Of a stretch of DNA of 64,000 bases, positions 53,172-63,160 are shown in pieces. Made by a program: the position numbers and the translations under genes. The stretch is from NCBI GenBank assembly GCA_903875215.1, contig CAIQVH010000025.1, positions 24,439 through 88,438 on the forward strand, written 5' to 3'. The stretch comes from an uncultured Anaerolineae bacterium (lineage in GTDB: Bacteria; Chloroflexota; Anaerolineae; Anaerolineales; Villigracilaceae). A model generated the notes under the pieces. The model worked only from the letters and a program-made list of their open reading frames with translations. It did not search any database and had not been told where the DNA came from. The stretch's first letter is position 1. Every line of letters starts with the position of its first letter.

Positions 53172-55148
53172 TCAAATGAGTTTAAACCCAATGTCGCGTA
53201 AATATTCAAACGTGGAGTCGTAAAACTCATGCCTGCGCGTCAAATCGTCCATATCACCCTCAGGAACCACAATGACCATCCCTTGACGGGCACGAGTCAA
53301 AAGGACACGATACGCATTTTTAAGGTAAATCTGGCGCTCATTTTTCCGAATATGATTCCATTTATCGCCAACAAATGACCAATGTTCCCATCCAGTTTTG
53401 GAATATCGAAAATCAGCATCCCACGTCACACAAGCCCAATCAAGTTCAAGCCCTTGCACGTGAAACTCAGTCGCGACATCTTCAAGATAATAAGATGAAC
53501 GTACATCTTCTTTTCCATCCAAGAACCAATGGATTGGATCCATCGGAGCCTTTACATCAATGGCATGTGGTTTCAGTCTTTCGGCCTGCGACGACACAAC
53601 AATCCCATATCGTTCTGAGCCTCGGGCTTGCTGTTTTAGCCACTTTTTTGCCATAGCAAGATTGCGCGTGATCACAATAGGGTATTTATCCCCTATTTTT
53701 GATAATACCTGGCGCGCGCCATCGATATCAAGATCTAATAATAGTTTGACCAATAAAGACACATTCTCGGCACGAAAAGAACGCATTGAAACCGAAAGGT
53801 GTAACCGGTCGTTCTTGACAACATTTTTTCTCGATTGAATTGCATCCAAAACTTCCCCCGCCCCATATTCGCTGTCTGTCAGACGAGCTGAAATATATAT
53901 ATGCCAGTCCGGGAAAGTTCGATTCAAGGCATCAATCCACTCTCGAATCCCGGCTTCCCCGGTGTTGATTTCCTGTCCTCCCCCCACCAGGCAAACTACT
54001 ACAGCCCAATCGGGATGACGATCAAGGCATGAGATGAGAAATTCCGGCTCGGATTGTTGGAAATCCGGTTTATTCTTCTTCTGACGCATGAATTTTGCCG
54101 TTTGTTCTACGTCCCATGCCCGTTGGGCCTCGTCAAAAAGTGCAACGTGTTCAATAGGAGGCCGGTTTGAATCCACCAAACATTCATCGCGGAAATTATG
54201 GACGTTTTGAATAAACATTTTGACATCACTCAATGCTTCGCTCTTTTTAACCTTTCTCCCCTGTTCTTTTTCGTGCCGCACCCGGTCACGGGCAAGCGCT
54301 TCCCGTAAGATTTCCACAAGTGGGCCATTGCCTGATAAAAATACACTGTAAAGATCGTTATTTTTATCAATATGCGTCGTGGCAATGTTCAAACCAACCA
54401 AAGTTTTCCCCGCTCCAGGTACACCCGTGACAAAACAAATCGACTTTTGTGATTTACTTCTAGAAAAACGAATGATTTCTGCAATGGCATCGGATGTTTC
54501 GCTTAAATTAATGGCACTTGCATCACTTCGTGAGATTTCTTTGACTGAATGACCATTGTAAAGCGCCATCGCCGCTTCAATAATGGTTGGTGTTGGTTGA
54601 TAACGGCCAGATTCCCAGCGCTGAGTATCAATCTTCACCCCATCTACAAATCGCAAAACGTCGATCAAAACTTGCTCAAGGTTTTGCACGCTGGATTTAA
54701 TCGGAAAAAGCAACTTGTCGTTATGGGGTGTCGCAGCAACAGTCACCACAGTACTTTTTGCTTGTGTAGCGATCAAAATCGGGGCAACATATTGACCATG
54801 GCTGGTTTCGTGGAAGTTTTTCAAATCGAGGGCATAATCCCAAACTTGATCAATAGCATAAACCGGGAATTCTTTTTCACCAACCTTGAATTCCAGAACA
54901 AAAATGATTGCCCCAATCAAAAGCAAAACATCTATGCGCCTGCCCATGCGCGGAATCGAATATTCAAAATAAATTTTCCCGTCAAATTTTGCAAGTGCCT
55001 TCTGCAAAATTAAGATCTCAACCAACCAGGCATCTCGTTGGGTTTGCTCCAAAGAAAATATATTATTTCTTGCCAATTCTCCCAGGATCTGATTGGGGGC
55101 GCTGGCAAGAAATTGGGCAATGGAGTCAGCATAAAAATCTCTTTTCAT
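53172..55148 (-). CDS. PD-(D/E)XK nuclease-DUF2075 superfamily 1 helicase fusion, candidate defence gene
   Basis: 658 aa. N-terminal (about 55-110): [21 protein letters not shown] gives D-x(n)-E-x-K of PD-(D/E)XK nucleases. Helicase motifs: [16 protein letters not shown] (Walker A, about 240), [12 protein letters not shown] (Walker B), [17 protein letters not shown] (III), [13 protein letters not shown] (V) and [19 protein letters not shown] (VI). DUF2075 proteins are predicted DNA/RNA helicases often found alone. Base composition is visibly more A+T-rich than the neighbours, consistent with transfer. A palindrome sits before the start. No adjacent restriction or toxin partner is seen. Confidence 0.8.
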   Translation of the reverse strand: MKRDFYADSIAQFLASAPNQILGELARNNIFSLEQTQRDAWLVEILILQKALAKFDGKIYFEYSIPRMGRRIDVLLLIGAIIFVLEFKVGEKEFPVYAIDQVWDYALDLKNFHETSHGQYVAPILIATQAKSTVVTVAATPHNDKLLFPIKSSVQNLEQVLIDVLRFVDGVKIDTQRWESGRYQPTPTIIEAAMALYNGHSVKEISRSDASAINLSETSDAIAEIIRFSRSKSQKSICFVTGVPGAGKTLVGLNIATTHIDKNNDLYSVFLSGNGPLVEILREALARDRVRHEKEQGRKVKKSEALSDVKMFIQNVHNFRDECLVDSNRPPIEHVALFDEAQRAWDVEQTAKFMRQKKNKPDFQQSEPEFLISCLDRHPDWAVVVCLVGGGQEINTGEAGIREWIDALNRTFPDWHIYISARLTDSEYGAGEVLDAIQSRKNVVKNDRLHLSVSMRSFRAENVSLLVKLLLDLDIDGARQVLSKIGDKYPIVITRNLAMAKKWLKQQARGSERYGIVVSSQAERLKPHAIDVKAPMDPIHWFLDGKEDVRSSYYLEDVATEFHVQGLELDWACVTWDADFRYSKTGWEHWSFVGDKWNHIRKNERQIYLKNAYRVLLTRARQGMVIVVPEGDMDDLTRRHEFYDSTFEYLRDIGFKLI

Positions 55149-55175
55149 AAAACCCGATCCATTTTTTATCGATTT

Positions 55176-55189
55176 GGTGAATGTTCACC
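55176..55189. promoter_or_regulatory. Palindrome upstream of the nuclease-helicase gene
   Basis: GGTGAATGTTCACC: 6-bp arms around 2 nt, 28 nt upstream of the ATG at 55148. Operator-like; no regulator known. Confidence 0.3.
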
Positions 55190-55287
55190 CACAACCAAAT
55201 ACCTGCTACTCCAAATAACCCAAAACTGATTCACGGTATTCGGTCTAGCGCTTTTCATAAAACTTTTCTCATCACTGGTATGAGAAA

Positions 55288-55533
55288 TTATACCCGCCAG
55301 GCTCCAACCCGACCTGTCCCAATATCAAATTCGACTATAAATACGTCGCCTTTAATATGGATTTCCGCGGCCCAGAGCGAACCTGGCCCTAGAACTGCAT
55401 CTCAGCGACGTACCCCGTCCAGCGCGGAAAAGTAGACATTTTCAACCGCGAATATTCGGATTTTTCCTCCATTATTGACAGCGAACATCATATCCGCCGG
55501 TAACCCGCAGGTAATTCCTGCCCAAACCCCAAA
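55288..55533 (-). pseudogene. Decayed fragment of an unidentified protein
   Basis: Read on the minus strand from about 55533: WFGVWAGITCGLPADMMFAVNNGGKIRIFAVENVYF continues to a TGA, then in the same frame DAVLGPGSLWAAEIHIKGDVFIVEFDIGTGRVGAWRV and a TAA at 55290-55288. The sequence is protein-like on both sides of the stop. The upstream side also has a stop, so this is probably a C-terminal piece of a lost gene. Confidence 0.35.
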
Positions 55534-55697
55534 CCACCCTCACCCGAGCTGACTGTCCGTAAACGATCATGCGCTACACCGATTCATCTTGCTGATTGTG
55601 TTGCATATCTTGTCCGCTTTCCCGCCCCCAAGCTCACCCAATTATTCCAAGAATCGGCAGCCAGGGGATGCGGAAGGTGGGTTTAATTATTACCCAC

Positions 55698-55736
55698 AAA
55701 GTTTACACCCTCTCAATTCGAGAGGGCGTAAACTTT
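55698..55736. terminator. Strong hairpin in the accessory intergenic region
   Basis: AAAGTTTACACCCTCTC (55698-55714) with GAGAGGGCGTAAACTTT (55720-55736), 17-bp stem with one mismatch, 5-nt loop, followed by TAAA; preceded by AAA on the other strand. It could terminate either way. Confidence 0.6.
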
Positions 55737-55755
55737 TAAATGCGGAAACGTTGGC

Positions 55756-56055
55756 ATGCCAAATTGGGCAAAGGAAGAACTTGAGTCAGTAAATTGGGAG
55801 GATCAGCGGCTGAAAAATCTTGTTTCGTCTGTTCGCGATTTTCGCGTTAAAAAATTTGACTTTGCGAGGGCCTGCACGAAAAGATGGGAATGATTGACTT
55901 TATGCTGTTGGAAATGTAAACTGGAAATTAGCACAATTTAGAAATAAAAACTGGCAACGGAGCGATGGGCATGGCAAAACGAATCTCTCCGGCAAAGTAT
56001 CTGGGTAAGCTGGAGTAACTGCTGGCAGCTGGGAGGCTTTTTATGGCGGCAATAA
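55756..56055 (+). mobile_element. Remnant of an IS4-family transposase
   Basis: From ATG 55756 a 45-codon frame reads PNWAKEELESVNWEDQRLKN, which fits the N-terminal DNA-binding domain of IS4/Tn5-like transposases (W..eEl....l.D.Rl). In the same frame after several stops, NCWQLGGFLWRQ (56017-56052) matches the C-terminal 'AQLGGFLgRK'. The middle of the transposase is missing; inverted repeats were not identified. Confidence 0.5.
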
Positions 56056-56103
56056 AGCTGGCTGGTGAATTTGACGAATGTTCAGCTACTGATGGAAAAG
56101 ACC

Positions 56104-59100
56104 ATGAATATAGAGAATAATATCGACCCGGGGGTCGTGCTCCAGAATTGGCGCACAAAAATCCTGAATGCTTTCCTGGTGGTTGTGGCAATCACAGCCT
56201 CTGTGATGACTGTGGTGAGTATTGTGGATGCGATTTCCCGCCCGGGACAATGGCCGCCAGTGATCATTTTTGCCTTGCTGGATGTGGCCTTGGTTGCCCT
56301 GGCCATCTTTCGGGTTGACTATCGCATCCGGGCCTGGGGCGTCTTGCTGGTCCCTTATGTCGTAGGGGTAACCACGCTGGCCTCATATGGTCTGGGGAGC
56401 AGCGGCCGACTATATTTGCTGGTCGTCCCTATCGGCGCGTTGATTCTGATTGGCGTGCGCTCGGGCATCTTCATGTCTGTCCTCAGTATCATGACGATGG
56501 GAGTCTTCGCATTCCTGGCTGAACGCGGTGTGCTACTGGGCTGGCTGATCAGTGACCGGAACTCTTTGCTCTTGGCCGATTGGCTGGCCGAATTCGCAGA
56601 TACATTCATGCTCCTGGCAACCGTGATGGCGCTGCTGATCATGTTCTACCGCTTTCAAGAACGCCTGATCGATAAGGAACGGCACACGCAGTCCGATTTG
56701 CGCCGCGCCCAGTCTTTGCTTGAAGGGCAAAATTCCACGCTGGAGCAAAAAGTGCAGGAACGGACCAGGGAACTGCTTCAGAGCAACAAAATCCAGACCG
56801 TGTTATATAACATCGCGGATGCCGCTGGCGCATCACACGATATGCAAGAGTTTTTCACTCATGTCCATCGCACCATAGGCGAATTGTTATATGCGAAAAA
56901 TATCTTTATCGCGCTCTATGATAAAGCAACCGGCCTTTTAAGTTTTCCATACTTCGTGGATGAAAAGGATGAACCATTTCCAACTCAGCCGTTGGAAAAT
57001 TTTCACGGCATGACCAGTTACATGATTCGTACGGGTATCCCCATCAAGCATGGCTGGGCTCAGTTTAATGAGTTATTAGAAAAGCGTGAAGTAGAAGTGG
57101 AAGGTACATACAACGAAGATGGCATCGGTGCTCCGCTCAAAGCTGGCGGAAAAATTTTCGGAGCAATCTATTTACAGAGTTACACCACCGGGATTCATTA
57201 TACAGAACAGGATGATGAAATCCTGGGTTTTGTCGCCCAGCATATCGCCACCGCTTTGACGCGGCTTCAAGCCCTGGAAGCCGAACACCAGCGCAACAAC
57301 GAATTGGCCATCCTGAATAGCATTAGTGAGGCAATGGTCAAAACACTCGATATGAAAACCCTGGCCCGCCTGGTTGGTGACAAGGTACGCGAGATTTTTG
57401 AGGCTGACTCAACACTAATCATGCTGCTCGACCGGCAAACGAACCTGATCAGCGTCCCTTATGAATTTGACCGGAACGAGGGCGGCTATATAGATTATGT
57501 TGAACCTTTTCCGCTGGGAACCGGGTTGTCGTCGAAGGTGATTTTCACCGGCCAGCCGCTGAATCTCGGCACCCTGGATGAGGAAATGGCTAACGGCGCC
57601 TACTTCCCGCCCGAAATTATCGAAAAAGGTTCGGGATTTTTCAGCCAATCCTGGCTGGGCGTCCCCGTCATTGCCAAAGGCCAGACTCTGGGCCTGGTCG
57701 CTCTGGCGGATGCCCGCGCCCACGCCTTTAACGATAATCATCTGCGCTTGTTGCAGACACTTTCCGCTAATTTGGGTATGGCAATTGAAAACGCGCGTTT
57801 ATTTCAGGCCGAACAACAGCGCGTGGCCGAACTGGCTACCATTAACAGTATTCAGGAAATCCTGGCCTCCAACCTTGATATCGACACCGCTTACGAATTG
57901 ATCGGTCAAAAGATAGGGCAGATCTTCAACGTGCAAGTTGTCGACATTGTGACCTATGATCCGGCCACCAATTTGATCAGTATGCCGTACTCTTACGAAA
58001 AAGGGGATCGCAGCGTGATCACTCCCCGGGAACCTTACGGTTTCCGGCTACAGGTGATCGAATCAGGCCAGCCTCTACTGATCAACGAGGATTTTGTAAA
58101 ACATGCTGAAGCCTGCAACAACCCACTGATCGCTGGCCAATGGCCCAAGTCTGCCATCTTTGCCCCGCTGCTGGTAGATGGCAAGGCCAAAGGCGTCATT
58201 TCGATCCAGGATCTTGATCACGAAAATGCTTTCAGTCCTTCAGCGGTGGGCCTGTTACAGACCCTTGCCAGTTCGATGGGTGTTGCGCTCGAAAACGTGC
58301 GACTCTTTACCGAAACCCAACGACTTTTCCAGGCTGAACAACGGGCACATCAGCAGGCGGAAATTCTACGCTCGGTTGCACAAGCCTTGAATCGCTCATT
58401 AAGTCTTACAGAAGTGTTTAATCTCGTGTTGACCGAAATTCAAAAAGTGATTCCTTATGACAGCGCAGGGGTTTACCAGGTGCATGATAACCACCGCACA
58501 TTTGTAACCGGTCGCGGTTTTACTAATCTGGATGATTTAATGGGTGTTAGCTTTGAATTCAACCAGCAGGATGATGAGATCGGTTACCTGATTTCCCAAT
58601 CACTACAACCTCTCATCCTCGAAGATGCATCAGAAAGATATCCACAATACTTTAATACCGGCTCTCACGCTGCAGCCAAAATCCGCAGTTATATGGCTGT
58701 GCCAATTGTGCATGACCAAAAATTGATTGGCATGATCACGCTGGACAAATTGGAGCCTGGTTTTTACGAAGATCAACATGCACAACTGGCCATGGCTTTT
58801 GCTGCGCAGGCTGCGACCGCTATCAACAATGCGCGTCTCTTTGATGCTGAACAGCAGCGTGCGGCCGAACTTGCCATCATCAACACCGTATCAAAAGAAC
58901 TGGCCAGCGAATTGGGCCTTGAGCCGCTCATCCATCTCGTTGGCGAACAGATGCGCACGCTATTCAAAGCCGATATTGCCTATGTGGCCCTGCTGGATGA
59001 ACGCAACAACATCATCGACTTCCCCTATACTTACGGCGAGGATCTTCCACCTCTCAATTATGGCGAAGGGCTGACAGGCAAAATCATCCAGACTGGTGAG

Positions 59101-60891
59101 CCATTATTGATCAACCAGCAAATGGACCGGCAGACCCACGATCTCGGCTCCGCAATGATTGGCAAACAAGCCCTTTCCTACCTTGGCGTACCGATTTTTG
59201 TCAGCGGCAAACCGGTTGGCGTCATTAGTGTCCAGAGCACTGAACGCGAAGGTGTCTTCAATCTCAATGACAAAAATCTGCTCAACACACTGGCTGCCAA
59301 TGTCGGCACCGCCCTGCGTAACGCACGCCTTTTCGACCAGGCCAAGGAAGCTCGCGCCGCTGCCGAACAAGCCAACCAGTCAAAGAGCGCATTCCTCGCC
59401 AACATGAGTCATGAATTGCGCACCCCGCTCAACGCTATTATCGGCTTCACCCGTATCGTTCGCCGCAAAACAGAGGGCCTGGTCCCCGAAAAACAGACCG
59501 AAAACCTCGATAAAGTGCTCACCAGCGCCGAACACCTGCTCAGCCTGATCAACACTGTGCTCGACATCGCCAAAATCGAAGCCGGGCGCATGGATGTCAT
59601 CGCCGCCAATTTCCACATTGCCCCGCTCATCGACCAGTGCGCCAATACCACCCAACCCCTGCTTCGCCCCGGCATAGTGCTTGAAAAGCAGGTGGATGAA
59701 AGCCTTGCCACCATTTATTCTGACCAGGACAAAATCCGCCAGATCGTCCTCAACCTGCTCGGTAACGCCGCCAAATTTACCCATGCTGGAAAAATTCTCC
59801 TCGCTGCCGGCTGTGATGGAGACAACTTGCGCATTTCAGTCACTGATACTGGCATTGGCATCAGCGCCGAAGCCCTGCCGCGCATTTTCAAAGAATTCCA
59901 GCAGGCTGACAATACCACCACCCGCCAGTATGGCGGCACCGGACTGGGCCTTTCTATCAGCCGCAACCTGGCACACCTGCTTGGCGGGGATTTAAACGTT
60001 GAAAGTGAACTTGGGCAGGGTTCGACCTTCACCCTCGTGATTCCACTGCATTTTGGGATTAAATCCACGCCGCCCACCGAACAGGAACCGGCTTCCAGCC
60101 AGACTGTCGATCAACACCCCGCGCCAGTTTCCGCCAAAAAGCGCCTGCTCGTCATCGATGACGACCCCGACGCGGCCTATCTCTTGCAAGAGAATCTCAA
60201 CCAGCATGAATATGAAGTCATTGGCACGCGCAACGGGCAAGACGGCCTGCGCCTGGCTCGCGAACAACAACCACAAGCCATCCTGCTGGATATCATCATG
60301 CCCGGCGCGGACGGCTGGCAGGTGCTCCATGATCTGAAAGAGAACGCTGAAACGGCCAGTATTCCCGTTATCTTGCTCACCATCGTGGATAAGAAAGCCC
60401 TCGGGTTCCGCTTGGGCGCGGCAGCATATCTATTAAAGCCGCTCGACCCTGCGGAGGTCCGGGATGCCCTGCACCGCGTCATTCTCTCAGAGGATCATCC
60501 GCAAAAGCACTTACTTGTCGTTGACGATGATCCTAATATCGCTGACATGCTACGACAATTTCTGTCGGAGGAAGAGTATAAGCTAGATGCCGCGCTTGAC
60601 GGCGTAGCTGGCCTGGAAGCGATTGCTGCCAGTCGCCCCGATATCCTCCTGCTCGATATCATCATGCCGCATCTGGATGGCTTTGGCGTTATCGAAGCCC
60701 TGCGCGCTGACCCACAAACCCGTGCCCTGCCGATTATCGTCATCAGCGCCAAGGACCTGACCGAGGCTGAAGCCTCCCGGCTGAAAGAATCCGTTGCCGC
60801 TGTCATGAAAAAGCAGGGCTTCCAAGGTGAAAAATTAGTGGATGAAATCAAAAGCATTTTACAGCCTGATCAACGCCGGGAAAATATATGA
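56104..60891 (+). CDS. Five-GAF hybrid sensor histidine kinase with two receivers
   Basis: 1595 aa. About five membrane segments (residues 20-185), a coiled coil (195-235), then five GAF domains at about 235-385, 400-555, 570-720, 740-910 and 925-1075, a HisKA domain with FLANMSHELRTPLN (His1103), a HATPase domain (NLLGNAAKFTHAG; DTGIGISAEALPRIFKEFQQ; GGTGLGLSIS), and two receivers (Asp1396 in LLDIIMPG; Asp1518 in LLDIIMPH). ATG at 56104 is preferred; longer frames read into the transposase remnant. The stop overlaps the next start by 4 nt, so it is coupled with a receiver and a phosphatase gene. Confidence 0.9.
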   Translation: MNIENNIDPGVVLQNWRTKILNAFLVVVAITASVMTVVSIVDAISRPGQWPPVIIFALLDVALVALAIFRVDYRIRAWGVLLVPYVVGVTTLASYGLGSSGRLYLLVVPIGALILIGVRSGIFMSVLSIMTMGVFAFLAERGVLLGWLISDRNSLLLADWLAEFADTFMLLATVMALLIMFYRFQERLIDKERHTQSDLRRAQSLLEGQNSTLEQKVQERTRELLQSNKIQTVLYNIADAAGASHDMQEFFTHVHRTIGELLYAKNIFIALYDKATGLLSFPYFVDEKDEPFPTQPLENFHGMTSYMIRTGIPIKHGWAQFNELLEKREVEVEGTYNEDGIGAPLKAGGKIFGAIYLQSYTTGIHYTEQDDEILGFVAQHIATALTRLQALEAEHQRNNELAILNSISEAMVKTLDMKTLARLVGDKVREIFEADSTLIMLLDRQTNLISVPYEFDRNEGGYIDYVEPFPLGTGLSSKVIFTGQPLNLGTLDEEMANGAYFPPEIIEKGSGFFSQSWLGVPVIAKGQTLGLVALADARAHAFNDNHLRLLQTLSANLGMAIENARLFQAEQQRVAELATINSIQEILASNLDIDTAYELIGQKIGQIFNVQVVDIVTYDPATNLISMPYSYEKGDRSVITPREPYGFRLQVIESGQPLLINEDFVKHAEACNNPLIAGQWPKSAIFAPLLVDGKAKGVISIQDLDHENAFSPSAVGLLQTLASSMGVALENVRLFTETQRLFQAEQRAHQQAEILRSVAQALNRSLSLTEVFNLVLTEIQKVIPYDSAGVYQVHDNHRTFVTGRGFTNLDDLMGVSFEFNQQDDEIGYLISQSLQPLILEDASERYPQYFNTGSHAAAKIRSYMAVPIVHDQKLIGMITLDKLEPGFYEDQHAQLAMAFAAQAATAINNARLFDAEQQRAAELAIINTVSKELASELGLEPLIHLVGEQMRTLFKADIAYVALLDERNNIIDFPYTYGEDLPPLNYGEGLTGKIIQTGEPLLINQQMDRQTHDLGSAMIGKQALSYLGVPIFVSGKPVGVISVQSTEREGVFNLNDKNLLNTLAANVGTALRNARLFDQAKEARAAAEQANQSKSAFLANMSHELRTPLNAIIGFTRIVRRKTEGLVPEKQTENLDKVLTSAEHLLSLINTVLDIAKIEAGRMDVIAANFHIAPLIDQCANTTQPLLRPGIVLEKQVDESLATIYSDQDKIRQIVLNLLGNAAKFTHAGKILLAAGCDGDNLRISVTDTGIGISAEALPRIFKEFQQADNTTTRQYGGTGLGLSISRNLAHLLGGDLNVESELGQGSTFTLVIPLHFGIKSTPPTEQEPASSQTVDQHPAPVSAKKRLLVIDDDPDAAYLLQENLNQHEYEVIGTRNGQDGLRLAREQQPQAILLDIIMPGADGWQVLHDLKENAETASIPVILLTIVDKKALGFRLGAAAYLLKPLDPAEVRDALHRVILSEDHPQKHLLVVDDDPNIADMLRQFLSEEEYKLDAALDGVAGLEAIAASRPDILLLDIIMPHLDGFGVIEALRADPQTRALPIIVISAKDLTEAEASRLKESVAAVMKKQGFQGEKLVDEIKSILQPDQRRENI

Positions 60892-61259
60892 AAACCATCC
60901 TGATTGTCGAAGACATCGAACTGAATATTGATTTGCTCATTCAAATTTTAGAGGATGATTACAATCTTCTCGTTGCCAGAGATGGCGCGCAAGGGGTAGA
61001 GCTGACCGTACAGCACAAACCAGACCTGGTGCTGATGGATATTTCCCTGCCAATCATGGATGGCTATGACGCCACGCGCAATATCCGTAAGATCTTCCAA
61101 TCTTTGCCAATCATTGGCCTTTCAGCCCATGCCATGAGCGGCGATGATGACAAGGCCCGGGCTGCAGGTTGCACCGATTACCTGACGAAACCTGTGGAGG
61201 AGGACCTGTTGCTGAAAATGTTGAAAGAATATCTGGGAGAAAAAGATGCCCAACCCTAA
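60888..61259 (+). CDS. Single-domain response regulator
   Basis: 123 aa CheY/DivK-like receiver: ILIVEDIELNIDLL (acidic pair), LVLMDISLPIMDG (phospho-Asp) and YLTKPVEED (Lys). No output domain. Overlaps the hybrid kinase by 4 nt and the receiver-phosphatase gene by 14 nt. Probably an intermediate in a relay from the kinase. Confidence 0.92.
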   Translation: MKTILIVEDIELNIDLLIQILEDDYNLLVARDGAQGVELTVQHKPDLVLMDISLPIMDGYDATRNIRKIFQSLPIIGLSAHAMSGDDDKARAAGCTDYLTKPVEEDLLLKMLKEYLGEKDAQP

Positions 61260-62421
61260 GATACTCATCGTTGATGATGAACCTTTCAATGTGGACTACC
61301 TCGAACAGGAACTCGAGGATCTGGCATATATCATCATTTCTGCCAATAATGGGCAGGATGCGCTCGATAAAGTCCATAGCGAAATCCCCGATCTGATATT
61401 GCTGGACATCATGATGCCAGTGATGGATGGCTTTGAAGTGTTGACGCAACTTAAAACAAACCCGTCTACGCGTGATATTCCTGTCATCGTCATCTCGGCC
61501 AACAACGAATTAAAAAGCGTTGTCAAGGGTATCCAACTGGGCGCTGATGATTACCTTCCCAAACCTTTTGAGCCCACGCTGCTACATGCCCGTATTTCTT
61601 CCAGCCTTGAAAAGAAACGCCTGCATGATTTACAACAACTCTACCTGAAAGGGTTAGAACGCGAGCTGGATATTGCCCGCGAGATCCAGCTAGGTTTTCT
61701 GCCATCTGAATTACCCACAGCAGATGGATGGGAAATTGCTGTCTATTTCAAAGCCGCACGCGAAGTGGCAGGCGATTTTTATGATGCCTTTCTTCTCCCC
61801 GACGGCAACCTGATTTTCCTGATAGGCGATGTGTGCGGCAAAGGCGTGGGCGCGGCCCTGTTCATGACCCTTTTTCGCAGCCTGATTAGAGCCACAGCTA
61901 CTACCGGCACTTTTTCTAACCAGAACGAGATAGATACGCTCACGCCTTCCAGGCGACTGGAACATGTAATTTCGTTTACGAATAAATACGTTTCTGAAAC
62001 ACACGCTGAAGCCAGCATGTTCGCCACCCTTTTTATTGGTCTTCTTAATCTCTATGACGGCACCCTCTCTTACATCAACTGTGGGAATGAATCTCCGCTT
62101 CTATTAAGAAAAGGATGTGTAGTAACTGCATTGCAACCAACCGGGCCGGTTATTGGCATCATCCCGGAGGCCAAATTCTCTGTAAAAGAAATCTGTCTGG
62201 AGAAAAATGACCTGATCCTGGCTTTCACCGATGGCATCCCAGATGTGCTCAACGTAGATAACCGCTCTTTCGGAAATGAACGCTTACTCAATCTGGTAAA
62301 TGGCAGCGATTCAAATCCTGCCACGCTTCTCAACAATATCCAGGAAAACCTGCATCAATTCATCGGTTCTGCAAACCAGTTTGATGACATTACCTTGATG
62401 GCGATAAAAAGATCTGCGTAA
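61246..62421 (+). CDS. Receiver-PP2C (RsbU/SpoIIE-type) phosphatase
   Basis: 391 aa. Receiver at about 5-120 (ILIVDDEPFNVDYLEQEL; LLDIMMPVMDG; YLPKPFEP), a short linker helix, and a PPM phosphatase at about 185-388: EIQLGFLPSELP, AREVAGDFYDAF, GDVCGKGVGAALFM, YINCGNESPLLLR, LAFTDGIPDVLN and FDDITLMAI. Such phosphatases dephosphorylate anti-sigma factor antagonists in partner-switching systems; no anti-sigma or STAS gene is within the window. Last gene of the relay operon. Confidence 0.92.
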   Translation: MPNPKILIVDDEPFNVDYLEQELEDLAYIIISANNGQDALDKVHSEIPDLILLDIMMPVMDGFEVLTQLKTNPSTRDIPVIVISANNELKSVVKGIQLGADDYLPKPFEPTLLHARISSSLEKKRLHDLQQLYLKGLERELDIAREIQLGFLPSELPTADGWEIAVYFKAAREVAGDFYDAFLLPDGNLIFLIGDVCGKGVGAALFMTLFRSLIRATATTGTFSNQNEIDTLTPSRRLEHVISFTNKYVSETHAEASMFATLFIGLLNLYDGTLSYINCGNESPLLLRKGCVVTALQPTGPVIGIIPEAKFSVKEICLEKNDLILAFTDGIPDVLNVDNRSFGNERLLNLVNGSDSNPATLLNNIQENLHQFIGSANQFDDITLMAIKRSA

Positions 62422-62433
62422 CCGAACAAGGGA

Positions 62434-62456
62434 AGCCGTGCTACTCGGCTCTTTTT
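62434..62456 (+). terminator. Weak intrinsic terminator after the phosphatase gene
   Basis: Stem AGCCG/CGGCT (62434-62438, 62446-62450) with a 7-nt loop, then CTTTTT. Confidence 0.5.
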
Positions 62457-62650
62457 ACTGCAATGGATCTATGCTGGACATAAACGTAACCTAAATTTGG
62501 ATAAATGATTACCCGAATCTCGCTTCTCTTTTTGCAGAATATGGGAAAGATGAAATCAAAAGCCAAAATTGAAATCGGTTTCTTAGGTCACAGAAATCTT
62601 TGAATCAACTTTCTGAATTTTGAGAGAAAAAAATAAAAAAAATATTTTTA

Positions 62651-62679
62651 TTGACAGATGAACACTGGTATCATAAGAA
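62651..62679 (+). promoter_or_regulatory. Sigma-70 promoter for the LuxR-type gene
   Basis: TTGACA (62651-62656), 17-nt spacer, TAAGAA (62674-62679), following an A/T-run region. It gives a leader of about 160 nt. Confidence 0.45.
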
Positions 62680-62845
62680 TATTGGTAATTTCAAACCTTT
62701 AACTCTAATAACATATCTGACTATTCTTTATCGAAATGCGCCTGGTAAATGGCTTTTCTGTTCAGCTTCCACTCTGTTCTTACCATGACTCCAAACTGTC
62801 AAGCGGCTTACAAGAAAAATTAAATTAAGCCTTGTAGGGGTTTCA

Positions 62846-63085
62846 ATGACACTTCCAAACATAGAATTAACCGCTCGTGAAATTCAGATTCTTTCTTGTA
62901 TGGCAACGGGCAAGCAAAATAAAGAAATTGCTAAGCATTTATCAGTAAGCGAAGCAACTGTTGAAAACCACTTACACAGTATTTTTCAGAAGTTGAATGT
63001 AAAGAATCGAACACAGGCAGCGTTATTCGCTATGAAAATAAACCTTGCACATTCGGAAGATAAAAATGAAGGGAATCCTTCTTGA
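62846..63085 (+). CDS. Small LuxR/GerE-type HTH protein
   Basis: 79 aa, essentially a lone DNA-binding domain: LTAREIQILSCMATGKQNKEIAKHLSVSEATVENHLHSIFQKLNVKNRTQAALFAM is a full LuxR-type HTH. No receiver or sensor part precedes it, similar to the size of GerE. AGGGG and T-rich leader before the ATG. Codon use is A+T-rich compared with the signalling genes upstream. Targets unknown; the adjacent secreted-protein gene is the nearest candidate. Confidence 0.85.
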   Translation: MTLPNIELTAREIQILSCMATGKQNKEIAKHLSVSEATVENHLHSIFQKLNVKNRTQAALFAMKINLAHSEDKNEGNPS

Positions 63086-63160
63086 TACTATCCCTGCATT
63101 AAGGCATTATGTATTCCAACATATTCTTTTCTTTGTCAGTATAGCTAAAAGGAGGCTAAA

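Larger units (their letters stand above)
62422..62845. other. A+T-rich intergenic region with promoter, no gene seen
   Basis: A short terminator follows the phosphatase gene and a promoter lies near 62651-62679. The segment around 62625-62700 is very A+T-rich (runs of A and T), a likely UP-like region. Confidence 0.5.

Noticed and set aside
55288..55533. Second selenoprotein, because a TGA interrupts a protein-like frame
   Set aside because: There is no Cys- or Sec-type active-site context around the TGA, the upstream side also has a stop, and there is no start with ribosome site.
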